Of a stretch of DNA of 50,994 nt, positions 17,040-25,734 are shown piece after piece (positions within the stretch are counted from its first letter, which is position 1; each line of letters starts with the position of its first letter). Made by a program: the position numbers and the translations under genes. The notes beneath the pieces are model-generated. The model was not told where the DNA came from. It made no database searches and saw only the letters and a list, made by a program, of their open reading frames with translations. The DNA lies in the NCBI GenBank assembly GCA_937912225.1, contig CALDOJ010000002.1, positions 1 through 50,994 on the forward strand, written 5' to 3'. The stretch comes from Candidatus Woesearchaeota archaeon. GTDB lineage: Archaea > Nanobdellota > Nanobdellia > Woesearchaeales > GCA-2686295.

Positions 17040-17984
17040 ATGGCTTACGAAATAAAAACTGAAATTTGGAAACCAAAAACTGATATTGGACAGAAAGTAA
17101 TGGATAAAGAGATTAAAGATATCGATGAAATAATCAATTCAGGAAAAACAATTTTAGAACCACAAATAGTTGATACATTATTAGAAGTAGAATCAGAATT
17201 ACTATTAATAGGACAATCAAAAGGAAAGTTTGGTGGAGGACAAAGAAGAGTCTTTAGACAAACTCAAAAGAAAACAAGAGAAGGTAATAAACCTAGTTTT
17301 ACTACAATGGTTGTTGTAGGAGATAAAAATGGACATATAGGAATGGGTTATGGAAAATCAAAAGAAACTGTTCCTGCAAGAGAAAAAGCAATTAGAAAAG
17401 CAAAATTAAACATATTTAAAATTAGAAGAGGATGCGGTTCATGGCAGTGTAGCTGTAAAGAACCACACTCAATACCTTTTTCAGTAGAAGGAAAATGTGG
17501 ATCTGCAATAATTAGGTTATTCCCCGCACCAAAAGGTGTTGGTTTATGTGTAGAAAATGAATGTTCAAAAATTTTAACACTTGCAGGAGTAAAAGATGTA
17601 TGGTCAAAAACTTTTGGTCAAACAAAAAATAAAATCAATTTAATAATGGCAATTGATGAAGCATTAAAAAAATTAATGTCTACGAAAATACAAGAAGAAC
17701 ATGTAGAACAATTATCAATTAAAGAAGGTTCAATTAAAGTTGATAAACAAGAAGAACCAATTGCTGAACCAGAAAAAGTTAAAAAAGAAGATAAAGAAGA
17801 AGTAAAAACAGCTCCTAAAAAAGAAACAAAATCAGAATCAAAACCAAAAGCTAAAAAAGAAGCACAAATCAGCAAAGCTGATAGTGCACGAAGAACTGAA
17901 AGTTCTAGTGCCCAGAAACAAGAAGTTTCTGATGCACCAGAAGCAAAGCTTCAGAGTGTAAAGAAAGATGGAAAAAATAAATAA
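17040..17984 (+). CDS. rps5: Ribosomal protein uS5 with long charged tail
   Basis: Residues 1 to about 212 are standard archaeal uS5: GKFGGGQRRVFRQTQKKTREG (about 62-82), GHIGMGYGKSKETVPAREKAIRKAK and the Cys-containing RRGCGSWQCSCKEPHSIPF. About 100 further residues form a Lys/Glu/Pro/Ser tail with no fold visible. The end overlaps the uL30 start by 17 bases. Confidence 0.95.
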   Translation: MAYEIKTEIWKPKTDIGQKVMDKEIKDIDEIINSGKTILEPQIVDTLLEVESELLLIGQSKGKFGGGQRRVFRQTQKKTREGNKPSFTTMVVVGDKNGHIGMGYGKSKETVPAREKAIRKAKLNIFKIRRGCGSWQCSCKEPHSIPFSVEGKCGSAIIRLFPAPKGVGLCVENECSKILTLAGVKDVWSKTFGQTKNKINLIMAIDEALKKLMSTKIQEEHVEQLSIKEGSIKVDKQEEPIAEPEKVKKEDKEEVKTAPKKETKSESKPKAKKEAQISKADSARRTESSSAQKQEVSDAPEAKLQSVKKDGKNK

Positions 17985-18396
17985 AATTGAAACTAAGGCA
18001 AAACCTGTAGATATACCAAAAGGTAAAATTGCAGTTATACTAATTAGAGGATTAATTAATATGACAGGAAAAGTAGTTGACACTCTTTCAATGCTCAGAT
18101 TAAGAAAAAAACATACTTGTGTCGTCTTAGAAAACAATCCTACAAATATAGGAATGCTTAAAAAAGTAAAAGATTATGTTACTTATGGAGAAATAGATGA
18201 TGCAACTTTAAAAGAACTTGTTAGTAAAAGAGGAAAAGAAGATCCTAATAACAAAGGAAAAACAAAACCTTTTTTTGCATTACATCCGCCTGTTGGAGGA
18301 TTTGAAAGAAAAGGAATAAAAAAAGCTTTTACTCAAAAAGGAGTTCTTGGTTATAGAGGAGCAAAAATTAACGATTTAATAAAAAAAATGTTGTGA
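17968..18396 (+). CDS. rpl30: Ribosomal protein uL30
   Basis: 142 residues. GKIAVILIRGLINMTGKVVDTLSMLRLRKKHTCVVLENN (about 18-56) is the uL30 core, followed by the archaeal C-terminal extension with LHPPVGGFERKGIKKAF (about 108-124). The ATG at 17968 lies inside the uS5 tail. Confidence 0.94.
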   Translation: MEKINKIETKAKPVDIPKGKIAVILIRGLINMTGKVVDTLSMLRLRKKHTCVVLENNPTNIGMLKKVKDYVTYGEIDDATLKELVSKRGKEDPNNKGKTKPFFALHPPVGGFERKGIKKAFTQKGVLGYRGAKINDLIKKML

Positions 18397-18401
18397 TAAT
18401 A

Positions 18402-18905
18402 ATGGTTGTAAATAAAAGAACAAAATTTTCAAGATATCGAGCTAGTCACACCCATGGTGGAGGCCACAAAAAGAAAAGAAGAGGAGCTGGAAACCGTGGT
18501 GGAAGAGGAAGAGCAGGATCTGGAAAAAGAGGAGATGCAAAAAAACCAAGTTACTGGAAAGAAGAGAAAGCAGGAAAAGGATTTGTATCTATGAAAAAAA
18601 CTCATAAAACAATTAACATAGCAGATTTAAAGAAGTTATCAGGTGAAACTTTGAATTTAAAAGAATTAGGTTATGATAAACTCTTAGGAACAGGAAAACC
18701 AGATAAAAAATACCTAATTATAGTTGATTATGCTTCGAAAAAAACTATTGAAAAAATAAACCAAGTAGGTGGAGAAGTTTCAGGACTTAAAGAGAAAAAA
18801 GTAAAGACAAAAAAAGAAGTTAAACAAAAAAAAGTCCAAGAAGAAACTGAGTCTGAAGAAGTTAAAGAAGTAAAATCAGAACCTTCTCAATCTACAGAGA
18901 ACTAA
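18402..18905 (+). CDS. rpl15: Ribosomal protein uL15
   Basis: Gly/Arg/His-rich N-terminus (KRTKFSRYRASHTHGGGHKKKRRGAGNRGGRGRAGSGKRG region) and KGFVSMKKTHKTINI identify uL15. The ATG at 18402 gives MVVNKRTKF; a GTG at 18393 overlapping the uL30 stop would add three residues, and I cannot decide between them. The last 40 residues are a charged tail. Confidence 0.93.
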   Translation: MVVNKRTKFSRYRASHTHGGGHKKKRRGAGNRGGRGRAGSGKRGDAKKPSYWKEEKAGKGFVSMKKTHKTINIADLKKLSGETLNLKELGYDKLLGTGKPDKKYLIIVDYASKKTIEKINQVGGEVSGLKEKKVKTKKEVKQKKVQEETESEEVKEVKSEPSQSTEN

Positions 18906-18906
18906 A

Positions 18907-20274
18907 ATGTCATTTTTAGATACAATTCTGTACAATCTTCCTGAGGTTGCACACCCAAAACAGAAAAAACTTGCATTTAAAGAAAAACTTAAATGGACTC
19001 TTATAACTTTAATATTGTTCTTTGTTCTTGGATTAATACCTTTATATGGGTTAGGAGATAATGCATTACAACAATTCGAATTTTTATCTATAATATTAGG
19101 AGCTAGTTTTGGAAGTATTATAAGTTTAGGAATAGGACCAATAGTAACCGCGTCAATTGTATTACAATTATTAAATGGTTCAGGAATAGTAAAATTTGAT
19201 TTACAAACACACGAAGGAAAACAAAGATTTCAAGGAATACAAAAAGTTTTAGCAGTAGTGTTTATTATTTTAGAAGCAGGAATTTATGTAGGAATGGGTG
19301 GATTATCACCTTCTGCAGGAATTTCTTCATTTGTACTTATATTTCAACTATTTTTAGGAGGAATATTAATCTTATTTATGGATGAAATAGTTAGTAAATG
19401 GGGTTTTGGTTCAGGAATCAGTTTATTTATTGCAGCAGGAGTATCACAAACAATCTTTGTAAGAATGTTTAATCCTTTACCAAGTCCAAGCAATCCAGAA
19501 ATAGCAACAGGAGCAATACCTGCTTTTTTTCAATCATTAAGTGTAGGTGATCCGCTTACAGCAGCTCTTATGATTTCAATGGTTATAGCCACATTATTAG
19601 TTTTTTTAATAGCAGTTTATACACAAGCTATGAAAGTAGAAATACCTCTTAGTTTTGGAAGAGTAAGAGGTCACGGTGTAAGATGGCCACTAAACTTTTT
19701 TTACACAAGTAACATACCAGTTATTTTAACAGCAGCATTAGTTGCTAACGTACAATTATTTGCAAGACTTCTTTACAATTGGGGTTTTCCATTACTAGGA
19801 AGATTTTCAGGAAATACACCTGTTTCAGGATTAGCATCATGGTTATATAGTCCAAATATTATTGGACAAATAATCAAAGGCAATCTTACATTAGCAGCGA
19901 TAGGACAAGCATCAGTTTATTTATTATTCTTTATGGGAGGATCAGTGTTATTTAGTTTTTTTTGGGTTCAAACAGCAGGATTAGATGCAAAGTCTCAAGC
20001 AAAACAAATGATGTCATCAGGATTACAAATTCCAGGTTTTAGAAAAGACCAGAGAGTTTTAGAAAGACTTCTAGAAAGGTATATTGGTCCATTAACAATA
20101 ATGGGCGGTTTGGCAGTAGGAATGCTTGCAGCTTTAGCTGATTTAACAGGCGCAATAGGAAGTGGAACAGGAATTTTACTAACAGTTATGATTATATATA
20201 AACTATATGAAGAAATTGCTCAGCAACACATGATGGATATGAATCCGATGATGAGAAAATTCATGGGTAAATAA
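18907..20274 (+). CDS. secY: Protein translocase subunit SecY
   Basis: The central channel of the Sec translocon. 455 residues with ten predicted membrane helices, the GSIISLGIGPIVTASIVLQLLNG plug/TM2 region (about 61-83), YTQAMKVEIPLSFGRVRGHGVRWPLNFFYTSNIPVIL (about 238-274) and the C-terminal AQQHMMDMNPMMRKFMG. It follows uL15 by one base, the classical spc operon position; the usual adenylate kinase gene downstream is absent. Confidence 0.97.
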   Translation: MSFLDTILYNLPEVAHPKQKKLAFKEKLKWTLITLILFFVLGLIPLYGLGDNALQQFEFLSIILGASFGSIISLGIGPIVTASIVLQLLNGSGIVKFDLQTHEGKQRFQGIQKVLAVVFIILEAGIYVGMGGLSPSAGISSFVLIFQLFLGGILILFMDEIVSKWGFGSGISLFIAAGVSQTIFVRMFNPLPSPSNPEIATGAIPAFFQSLSVGDPLTAALMISMVIATLLVFLIAVYTQAMKVEIPLSFGRVRGHGVRWPLNFFYTSNIPVILTAALVANVQLFARLLYNWGFPLLGRFSGNTPVSGLASWLYSPNIIGQIIKGNLTLAAIGQASVYLLFFMGGSVLFSFFWVQTAGLDAKSQAKQMMSSGLQIPGFRKDQRVLERLLERYIGPLTIMGGLAVGMLAALADLTGAIGSGTGILLTVMIIYKLYEEIAQQHMMDMNPMMRKFMGK

Positions 20275-20286
20275 TAGGTAATAAAA

Positions 20287-21042
20287 ATGTTTGAAAATTT
20301 ATTAAATCCAATATTTAATCCTTTACTTAAATTAGGTTATTTTTGGGCAATCATAATTTTGTCATTTCTAATAACTTTATTCATTACAGTAGTTTATAAA
20401 TTTGCAACAGATCAAAATTTGATGAAAAAGTTAAAAGATGAGATGAAAGGTATGCAAAAAGAGATGAAATTGCTAAAAGATAATCCGCAAAAAGCAATGG
20501 CTCATCAAAAAAAAATCATGGAAAAAAACATGCAGTACATGAAGCATTCTTTTAAACCAACTCTTTATACTATGATTCCAATCATAATAATTTTTAGTTG
20601 GTTAAATGCTAATCTGGCTTTTCTTCCTTTAGAACCAGGACAAGAATTTGGTATTTCAGTTGATTTTAAACCAGGAACTTTTGGACAAGTAAGTCTTGAT
20701 TCAATACCTGAATTAACTTTTTTAACATCACAAACTCAAGAAATAACAAGAGATCAAGCAGTTTGGAGAGTTCAAGGAGAAAAAGGAGAATACAAATTAG
20801 AAGTTACTTTTAATAATCAAAAACATGAAAAAATAATTATTATAACTGATGATAGAAATTATGAAAATCCTAAAGAACTAATAAAAGAATCAGATATTAT
20901 TAGTATTAATATTGGTAATGAACCAGTCAAACCTCTAGGAAAAATAAGTTTACTAGGTTGGAAACCAGGATGGTTAGGAACTTATATTTTATTATCATTA
21001 ATTTTTAGCTTCAGCCTGAGAAAGATTATGGGAATAAGCTAA
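20287..21042 (+). CDS. EMC3/YidC-type membrane insertase (DUF106) with an extra outer domain
   Basis: A member of the archaeal DUF106 family related to YidC/Oxa1/EMC3, which helps insert membrane proteins. It has TM1 (about 18-37), a cytosolic helical hairpin (43-88), TM2 (about 93-112) and TM3 (about 229-246) with the conserved GWLGTYILLSLIFSFSLRKIMG end. Between TM2 and TM3 lies a domain of about 115 residues rich in beta strands (EFGISVDFKPGTFG to VKPLG), where the plain family has a short loop. It follows secY by 12 bases, the typical location. Confidence 0.85.
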   Translation: MFENLLNPIFNPLLKLGYFWAIIILSFLITLFITVVYKFATDQNLMKKLKDEMKGMQKEMKLLKDNPQKAMAHQKKIMEKNMQYMKHSFKPTLYTMIPIIIIFSWLNANLAFLPLEPGQEFGISVDFKPGTFGQVSLDSIPELTFLTSQTQEITRDQAVWRVQGEKGEYKLEVTFNNQKHEKIIIITDDRNYENPKELIKESDIISINIGNEPVKPLGKISLLGWKPGWLGTYILLSLIFSFSLRKIMGIS

Positions 21043-21043
21043 A

Positions 21044-21054
21044 CATTTATAAAC
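21044..21054 (+). promoter_or_regulatory. TATA box for eL34
   Basis: catttataaac is centred about 31 bases before the eL34 ATG, just after the EMC3-like stop codon. It suggests that eL34-eL14 has its own promoter besides read-through. Confidence 0.5.
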
Positions 21055-21079
21055 AAACACTTTTTTTAAAATACTAAAA

Positions 21080-21346
21080 ATGCCAGCAGGAAAACACAAA
21101 TCAAGATCATTAAGAAGAGTACAGACTAAAATACCTAGTGGTAAAACTGTTCAGAGATATGAAAAGAGAAATCCATCAAAAGCTAAATGTGGCGAATGTG
21201 GAGCTGAACTAAGCGGTATTCCTAGAGGAAGGCCTCATGAAATGCAGAACATGGCTAAAACTAAAAAAAGGCCAGAGAGACCTTACGGCGGCTACTTATG
21301 CACACAATGTGCAAGAAAAAAAATAATTGCAGAACATAGAGTATAG
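21080..21346 (+). CDS. rpl34e: Ribosomal protein eL34
   Basis: 88 residues, normal length. Opens with MPAGKHKSRSLRRVQTKIPSGKTVQRYEKRNPSKAKCG and has a zinc ribbon made of CGECG (37-41) and CTQC (about 75-78). GGYLCTQCARKKI is typical. The cytidylate kinase gene that often follows in archaea is absent; eL14 comes next. Confidence 0.95.
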   Translation: MPAGKHKSRSLRRVQTKIPSGKTVQRYEKRNPSKAKCGECGAELSGIPRGRPHEMQNMAKTKKRPERPYGGYLCTQCARKKIIAEHRV

Positions 21347-21397
21347 ATCTTAGGTGTATTGGCGACAAACACTATTCTTGAGATCGGAGGAAATAAA

Positions 21398-21802
21398 ATG
21401 GTTTTTGAAGTAGGAAGAATATGTATAAAGACAGCAGGAAGAGATGCAGGACTAAAATGTGTTATAGTTGATGTATTAGATAATAATTTTGTTTTAATTG
21501 ATGGACAAACAAGAAGAAGAAAATGTAATACTAATCATTTAGAAGCTTTAAGTGAAACAATTAAACTAAAGAAGAACGCACCTAGAAAAGATGTAGTTGC
21601 TGAATTCAAAAAATTAAAAATAGAATTAAAAGAAACTAAACCTAAAAAAGCAGGAGTTAAACCAGTAAGATTAAAAAAGAAAAAAGTAGCAGTTGTAAAA
21701 GAAACAACATCAGCTAAAACTCCTGAAAAGAAAGATTCTAAATTAGTAGAAAAAAAGGAAGTTTCTAAAAAACCTGTTAAAACAACACAAAAGAAAAAAT
21801 AA
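21398..21802 (+). CDS. rpl14e: Ribosomal protein eL14 with charged tail
   Basis: The ATG at 21398 is chosen because ggagga (21386-21391) is a strong ribosome binding site and the product then begins MVFEVGRICIKTAGRDAG, as in archaeal eL14. A TTG at 21359 in the same frame is unlikely. The KOW-like core covers about 75 residues; the remaining 60 are a Lys/Glu/Thr/Ala tail. Confidence 0.92.
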   Translation: MVFEVGRICIKTAGRDAGLKCVIVDVLDNNFVLIDGQTRRRKCNTNHLEALSETIKLKKNAPRKDVVAEFKKLKIELKETKPKKAGVKPVRLKKKKVAVVKETTSAKTPEKKDSKLVEKKEVSKKPVKTTQKKK

Positions 21803-21829
21803 TTTTTATTTTTTTTAATTTATTTTTTT
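21803..21829 (+). terminator. T-rich terminator after eL14
   Basis: Three T runs directly after the stop codon. They extend into the last codons of the convergent LOG-like gene, so the two transcription units end against each other. Confidence 0.55.
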
Positions 21830-22467
21830 GCAGAATTTTCTTTCTTAGAAAATTTTTTTAATTCTTTTTTAGCTCTTTTTATTATATCTTCCCAATCTTT
21901 TTTATCATCTAATTGTTCTAGATCTTTATCAAAAGCACTTAAAAAATCCTTGTTAATATTTTTTTCTTTTATAATTTTAAGAATTTTTTTAACAGCATCT
22001 ATTGGATCTTTTGCAGAAATAATCCTATTTGTTTTTCGCATATCTAAATGTGTACCTGCAATTTTTTCAGCCATACCACCGCTTGATTTAATAGCCACTG
22101 TAGGTGTTTCTCTAATATAGCCATAGGTAACCTCATTAAGAGTTCCTGCACCTCCATGTACAACTATAGCTCCATCACAAGAATTTACATTAATAGCATC
22201 ACGACTCCAACCAATACCTGTTGCAATTGTAACATCAGAATATTTATTGACTTTTTTGATATTTTCCCAAGGTATAATTCCAACAGTTAATCCACCAAAT
22301 TTCTTTGCACCTTTAAGAGCAGCTTCCATAACACCCATTCCACCACCAGTAATTGTTATACAATTTTCTTTTGCAAGTAATTCTCCTACTTCTTCAGCCA
22401 TGTCATAAGCTTTTTTTGTACATATGGCTTTACTAGAGCCTAATACTGCAATTTGCAATTTTTTCAT
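21820..22467 (-). CDS. LOG/TIGR00725-type Rossmann protein
   Basis: 215 residues of the SLOG-like family: GSSKA near the N-terminus (10-14), GGGMGVMEAALKGAKK (about 41-56) and the phosphate-binding GGAGTLNEV (about 106-114). Relatives include cytokinin-activating LOG nucleosidases and nucleotide-binding proteins of unknown role. gaggtg overlapping the PheT stop serves as ribosome binding site, so it is the third gene of the pheS-pheT unit. The C-terminal 40 residues are lysine-rich. Substrate unknown. Confidence 0.75.
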   Translation of the reverse strand: MKKLQIAVLGSSKAICTKKAYDMAEEVGELLAKENCITITGGGMGVMEAALKGAKKFGGLTVGIIPWENIKKVNKYSDVTIATGIGWSRDAINVNSCDGAIVVHGGAGTLNEVTYGYIRETPTVAIKSSGGMAEKIAGTHLDMRKTNRIISAKDPIDAVKKILKIIKEKNINKDFLSAFDKDLEQLDDKKDWEDIIKRAKKELKKFSKKENSAKK

Positions 22468-22470
22468 ATA

Positions 22471-24135
22471 TTACACCTCATTAAGTATGTCTGTAAGATT
22501 CAACTCAAATACACAAACAGGCATATTTAAGCCGAAATTTTCAAGAACAACAGGATTTATTTCTCCAATATAAGCAACTGCTTTTCCTTTTACATAAACT
22601 TTTCCTACTCTTCCTTTAATAAAAGAATCATGTTTTGTTTCTTTTATTTCATATTCTAAACCAAGATTATTCATCAAGAAATCAAGTGCTTGTTTTGCAT
22701 GAGTAAAATCAGCTTTTTTATCAGCTTTAGCCCAAGCAATTCTAATCGGATTTTTAGTTTTAGTTTCTGCCTTTTCATCAAATAATACTACTTCTCCGAT
22801 TTCAAATATTTGTTGAGGATATTCTTTATTAGTATTTTTACTTAAGAATTCCATTAAACAAGGAGTAATCCAATTTCTAAACACAGACCAATTTTTAGAA
22901 ACAGGATTTTCAATTTCAACAACTTTTGCTTCTTTAAGATTCATATTTAAAATTAAATTTTCTTTATTGTTTAAAGTATATGATAGAATTTCTTGAGCTC
23001 CTAAACCAATTATAATGTTTGCTACTTCAGAACTAAAAGAATTAATTTTTAATATACTTTGTTCAGTAACCATGTAAGGAGTTTTGGGTTCAATATTGTT
23101 AAATCCATATCTAATAATGACGTCTTCGCAAACATCTGCAGGATGCATAATATCTTGTCTGTAAGCAGGATAATTTAATTCTAGAACACCTTTACTTTCT
23201 TTTTTTATAGAATAATTTGCTTCTTCTAATAATTTAATTATTTTTTTCTTTCCTAATTCTAAACCCATTCTACTTTCAATATATTCAAGTTTTATTTTAA
23301 CAGTTTTAGGTTTAAGATCAGGAGTTACAATTGTTTTATCAGCATAAATAACTTCAACAGTTTCTAAGTCTCCGCCTCTATCAACAAGAGCTGTTACAAT
23401 AACATTAAGAGCAGGTATAATATATTTAAATGCGAAACCACTACATTCAATAAAAATATCTCTTGTACTTTCAGTTACTTTACCTGTATGATTAGAGTTG
23501 ATTATAGGAGGCATAGAAAGAACTTCTCCTACTGTATCTATAAAGATAGGATATTTATCACATCCTTCTAATAAATGTCCAAATTCAATACCTTTTGGAT
23601 GAGATCTTAATATTCTTGCAAGATCCATTTCTTGTGAAAATTCAAGAGGAATAAACTTTAGTTCTTTAGGATTATATGCTTTGTATGTAATTGGTGAAGT
23701 AATTTTATGAAGATCATAAACTCCAATTGCAGCTTCTTTTCTTTTGCTTCCAAAAGTTTCACAAACTTTTTCTTGCAATTGAATCATTTGAGAAAGAACA
23801 TCAGGAGTTATATTTAAATTTCTAATAACAGCACAAACAGTTTTAGGTCTTATATTTTTAAGATTTTTATCAACCTTAACTACAACACCTGATTTTTTTA
23901 GTTTAGAATAAGACGGATTTTTCCCTCCATATTTAGTTTTTATATCACGAGAAATACCTTCAACAGACCAAAGGTCAGGTCTATTAGTATCAGCTATTTC
24001 AACTTTTATAAGGTCATCTTCTTCAGCATCAATTTCTCCTTTTACTAATAATAAATCTTCTTCTAATTCTTCTTGATTAAGCTTTTTTCCAATAAGCTCA
24101 TACAAATCTTTTTTTGAAAGTTCTATTGTTGGCAT
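22471..24135 (-). CDS. pheT: Phenylalanyl-tRNA synthetase beta subunit
   Basis: 554 residues, the normal archaeal size. It has the B3/B4 region (GAIGVYDLHKI-like AAIGVYDLHKITSPITYKAY, about 134-153; FIDTVGEVLSMPPIINSNHTGKVT, about 198-221) and the B5 and catalytic-like domains that support the alpha subunit. It lies three bases after pheS with ggtg as ribosome binding site. Confidence 0.96.
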   Translation of the reverse strand: MPTIELSKKDLYELIGKKLNQEELEEDLLLVKGEIDAEEDDLIKVEIADTNRPDLWSVEGISRDIKTKYGGKNPSYSKLKKSGVVVKVDKNLKNIRPKTVCAVIRNLNITPDVLSQMIQLQEKVCETFGSKRKEAAIGVYDLHKITSPITYKAYNPKELKFIPLEFSQEMDLARILRSHPKGIEFGHLLEGCDKYPIFIDTVGEVLSMPPIINSNHTGKVTESTRDIFIECSGFAFKYIIPALNVIVTALVDRGGDLETVEVIYADKTIVTPDLKPKTVKIKLEYIESRMGLELGKKKIIKLLEEANYSIKKESKGVLELNYPAYRQDIMHPADVCEDVIIRYGFNNIEPKTPYMVTEQSILKINSFSSEVANIIIGLGAQEILSYTLNNKENLILNMNLKEAKVVEIENPVSKNWSVFRNWITPCLMEFLSKNTNKEYPQQIFEIGEVVLFDEKAETKTKNPIRIAWAKADKKADFTHAKQALDFLMNNLGLEYEIKETKHDSFIKGRVGKVYVKGKAVAYIGEINPVVLENFGLNMPVCVFELNLTDILNEV

Positions 24136-24138
24136 AAG

Positions 24139-25659
24139 TCATAACACCTTTTTACTTGATCTTAAAAGATCAATTTTATGAGTAAATAAATCACGAATAT
24201 CTTCAATACCTAATTTAAGCATTGCTAATCTATCAATTCCAAATCCCCAAGCTATAACTGGTTCTTTAATTCCAAGAGGTTCTGTGAGTTCAGGTCTGAA
24301 AATTCCTGCTCCGGCTAATTCCATCCATCCAAATTCAGGATGTTTTGCTGAAATTTGAACTGAAGGTTCAGTAAATGGAAAATAATCAGGGAAAAATTTT
24401 ACTTCTGTAGCACCAGTCATTTCCATAGTAAAATCTTTTAGTAAACCAAGTAAATCTCTAAAAGAAAGATCTTTTCCGACAACAAATCCTCCTAATTGAT
24501 TAAATTCAACTCCATGAGTTGCATCAATTACATCAGGTCTGTAACATCTAACAAGACTAAAATATTTTCCAGGAATCTTAATATTTTTAGATAAAAATCT
24601 TGGTGAAATAGCAGTATCATGAGACCTTGGCATTAACTTTGCAGCTATTTCTTCATTCCATTTATAGTTCCAACCACAAGAATCAGTTTTTCCACCATTT
24701 TCATGAACTTCTTTTATTGCTTGTAATATTTTTTTATCAGGAAGAGTTCCTTTCTTTGGTTTTTTAATTTTATAAGTATCAGACCAAGTTCTTGCAGGAT
24801 GATTTTGAGGTTGATATAAAGCATCAAAATTATAAAATTCCAATTCAATAATTGGACCAGTCATTTCAACAAATCCCATCGACACAACTTTTTCTCTAAC
24901 TTTTTCAACAAATTCAGCATAAGGTTGTCTTTTTCCTGCAAATGTTTTAGGAACATTAATTGAAACATCATAAGGTCTGAAGTCTTTTTTTTTCCAATCA
25001 CCTTTTTTAAGCATTTCATGAGTTAAAGTATCAAGTTGTTCTTTTCCTGAATTCGCTTTTTTAGAGAGTTCTTTTCCAAGTTTTGTAAATGAAATAGTTT
25101 TAATTTTTTTAATTTCTTTTTTCAAAATTTCTTTTCTTTTAATTAAATTATTAAACGCGAATTTTTCTTCATCTTTTAATGAATTTAGTTCTAATGGAAA
25201 TTTTTTTTTTAAAAATATTTCTTCTAAGAATTCTTTTTCTAAAAGTTTTTTTCCATGTTCAGTAAGTGTGATTATAAGTTCTTTTTCTTTTGCAATATTT
25301 ATGGCTGCTTTCTTTTTTAATGATCCTATACAAATATTTATTTCTTCATCTTCAAGAGACGCTTTCTTTTTTATTTCACTAATTTTTTTAACTTTGGTAA
25401 CAGCTTCTAAAAATCTTCTTTCAGGAAGTCCAATTTGTTTATATTGTTCTCCATTTTTATCAAGTTCTATTATTTCTTTAACTTTTTCTTCAGAAGTTAT
25501 AAGTTTTTTATTTGAAAGCCATTGAATCCCTCTCATAACTTCAACATCTTTTAAACCAGTCTTTTTAACTAATTCAGAAAACAAAATTTTATCTGTTAAA
25601 GAAGACAAAACTTTTCTTTCTAAAGGATGAAGTTTGTTAACAATATCGTCTGCTTTCAT
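24139..25659 (-). CDS. pheS: Phenylalanyl-tRNA synthetase alpha subunit
   Basis: Class II synthetase subunit that charges tRNA-Phe together with pheT. The N-terminal 220 residues hold winged-helix tRNA-binding repeats. The catalytic part has motif 2-like FSLVRCYRPDVIDATHGVEFNQLGG (about 369-393) and motif 3 AWGFGIDRLAMLKLG (about 474-488). A TATA box 28 bases upstream predicts a leaderless message. Confidence 0.96.
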   Translation of the reverse strand: MKADDIVNKLHPLERKVLSSLTDKILFSELVKKTGLKDVEVMRGIQWLSNKKLITSEEKVKEIIELDKNGEQYKQIGLPERRFLEAVTKVKKISEIKKKASLEDEEINICIGSLKKKAAINIAKEKELIITLTEHGKKLLEKEFLEEIFLKKKFPLELNSLKDEEKFAFNNLIKRKEILKKEIKKIKTISFTKLGKELSKKANSGKEQLDTLTHEMLKKGDWKKKDFRPYDVSINVPKTFAGKRQPYAEFVEKVREKVVSMGFVEMTGPIIELEFYNFDALYQPQNHPARTWSDTYKIKKPKKGTLPDKKILQAIKEVHENGGKTDSCGWNYKWNEEIAAKLMPRSHDTAISPRFLSKNIKIPGKYFSLVRCYRPDVIDATHGVEFNQLGGFVVGKDLSFRDLLGLLKDFTMEMTGATEVKFFPDYFPFTEPSVQISAKHPEFGWMELAGAGIFRPELTEPLGIKEPVIAWGFGIDRLAMLKLGIEDIRDLFTHKIDLLRSSKKVL

Positions 25660-25681
25660 TCTTAATATTAAATAATAGATA

Positions 25682-25694
25682 GTTTATAAATTTG
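25682..25694 (-). promoter_or_regulatory. TATA box of pheS-pheT
   Basis: On the minus strand, aaatttataaac is centred about 28 bases before the pheS ATG. Confidence 0.55.
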
Positions 25695-25702
25695 TTGTTA
25701 AT

Positions 25703-25732
25703 CAAAAAAATAAAAAGAAAAAAAGAAAAACA
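25703..25732 (-). terminator. T-rich terminator after the TrmB-type gene
   Basis: On the minus strand the stop codon is followed by about 30 bases made almost only of T, ending shortly before the pheS TATA box. Confidence 0.6.
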
Positions 25733-25734
25733 AA

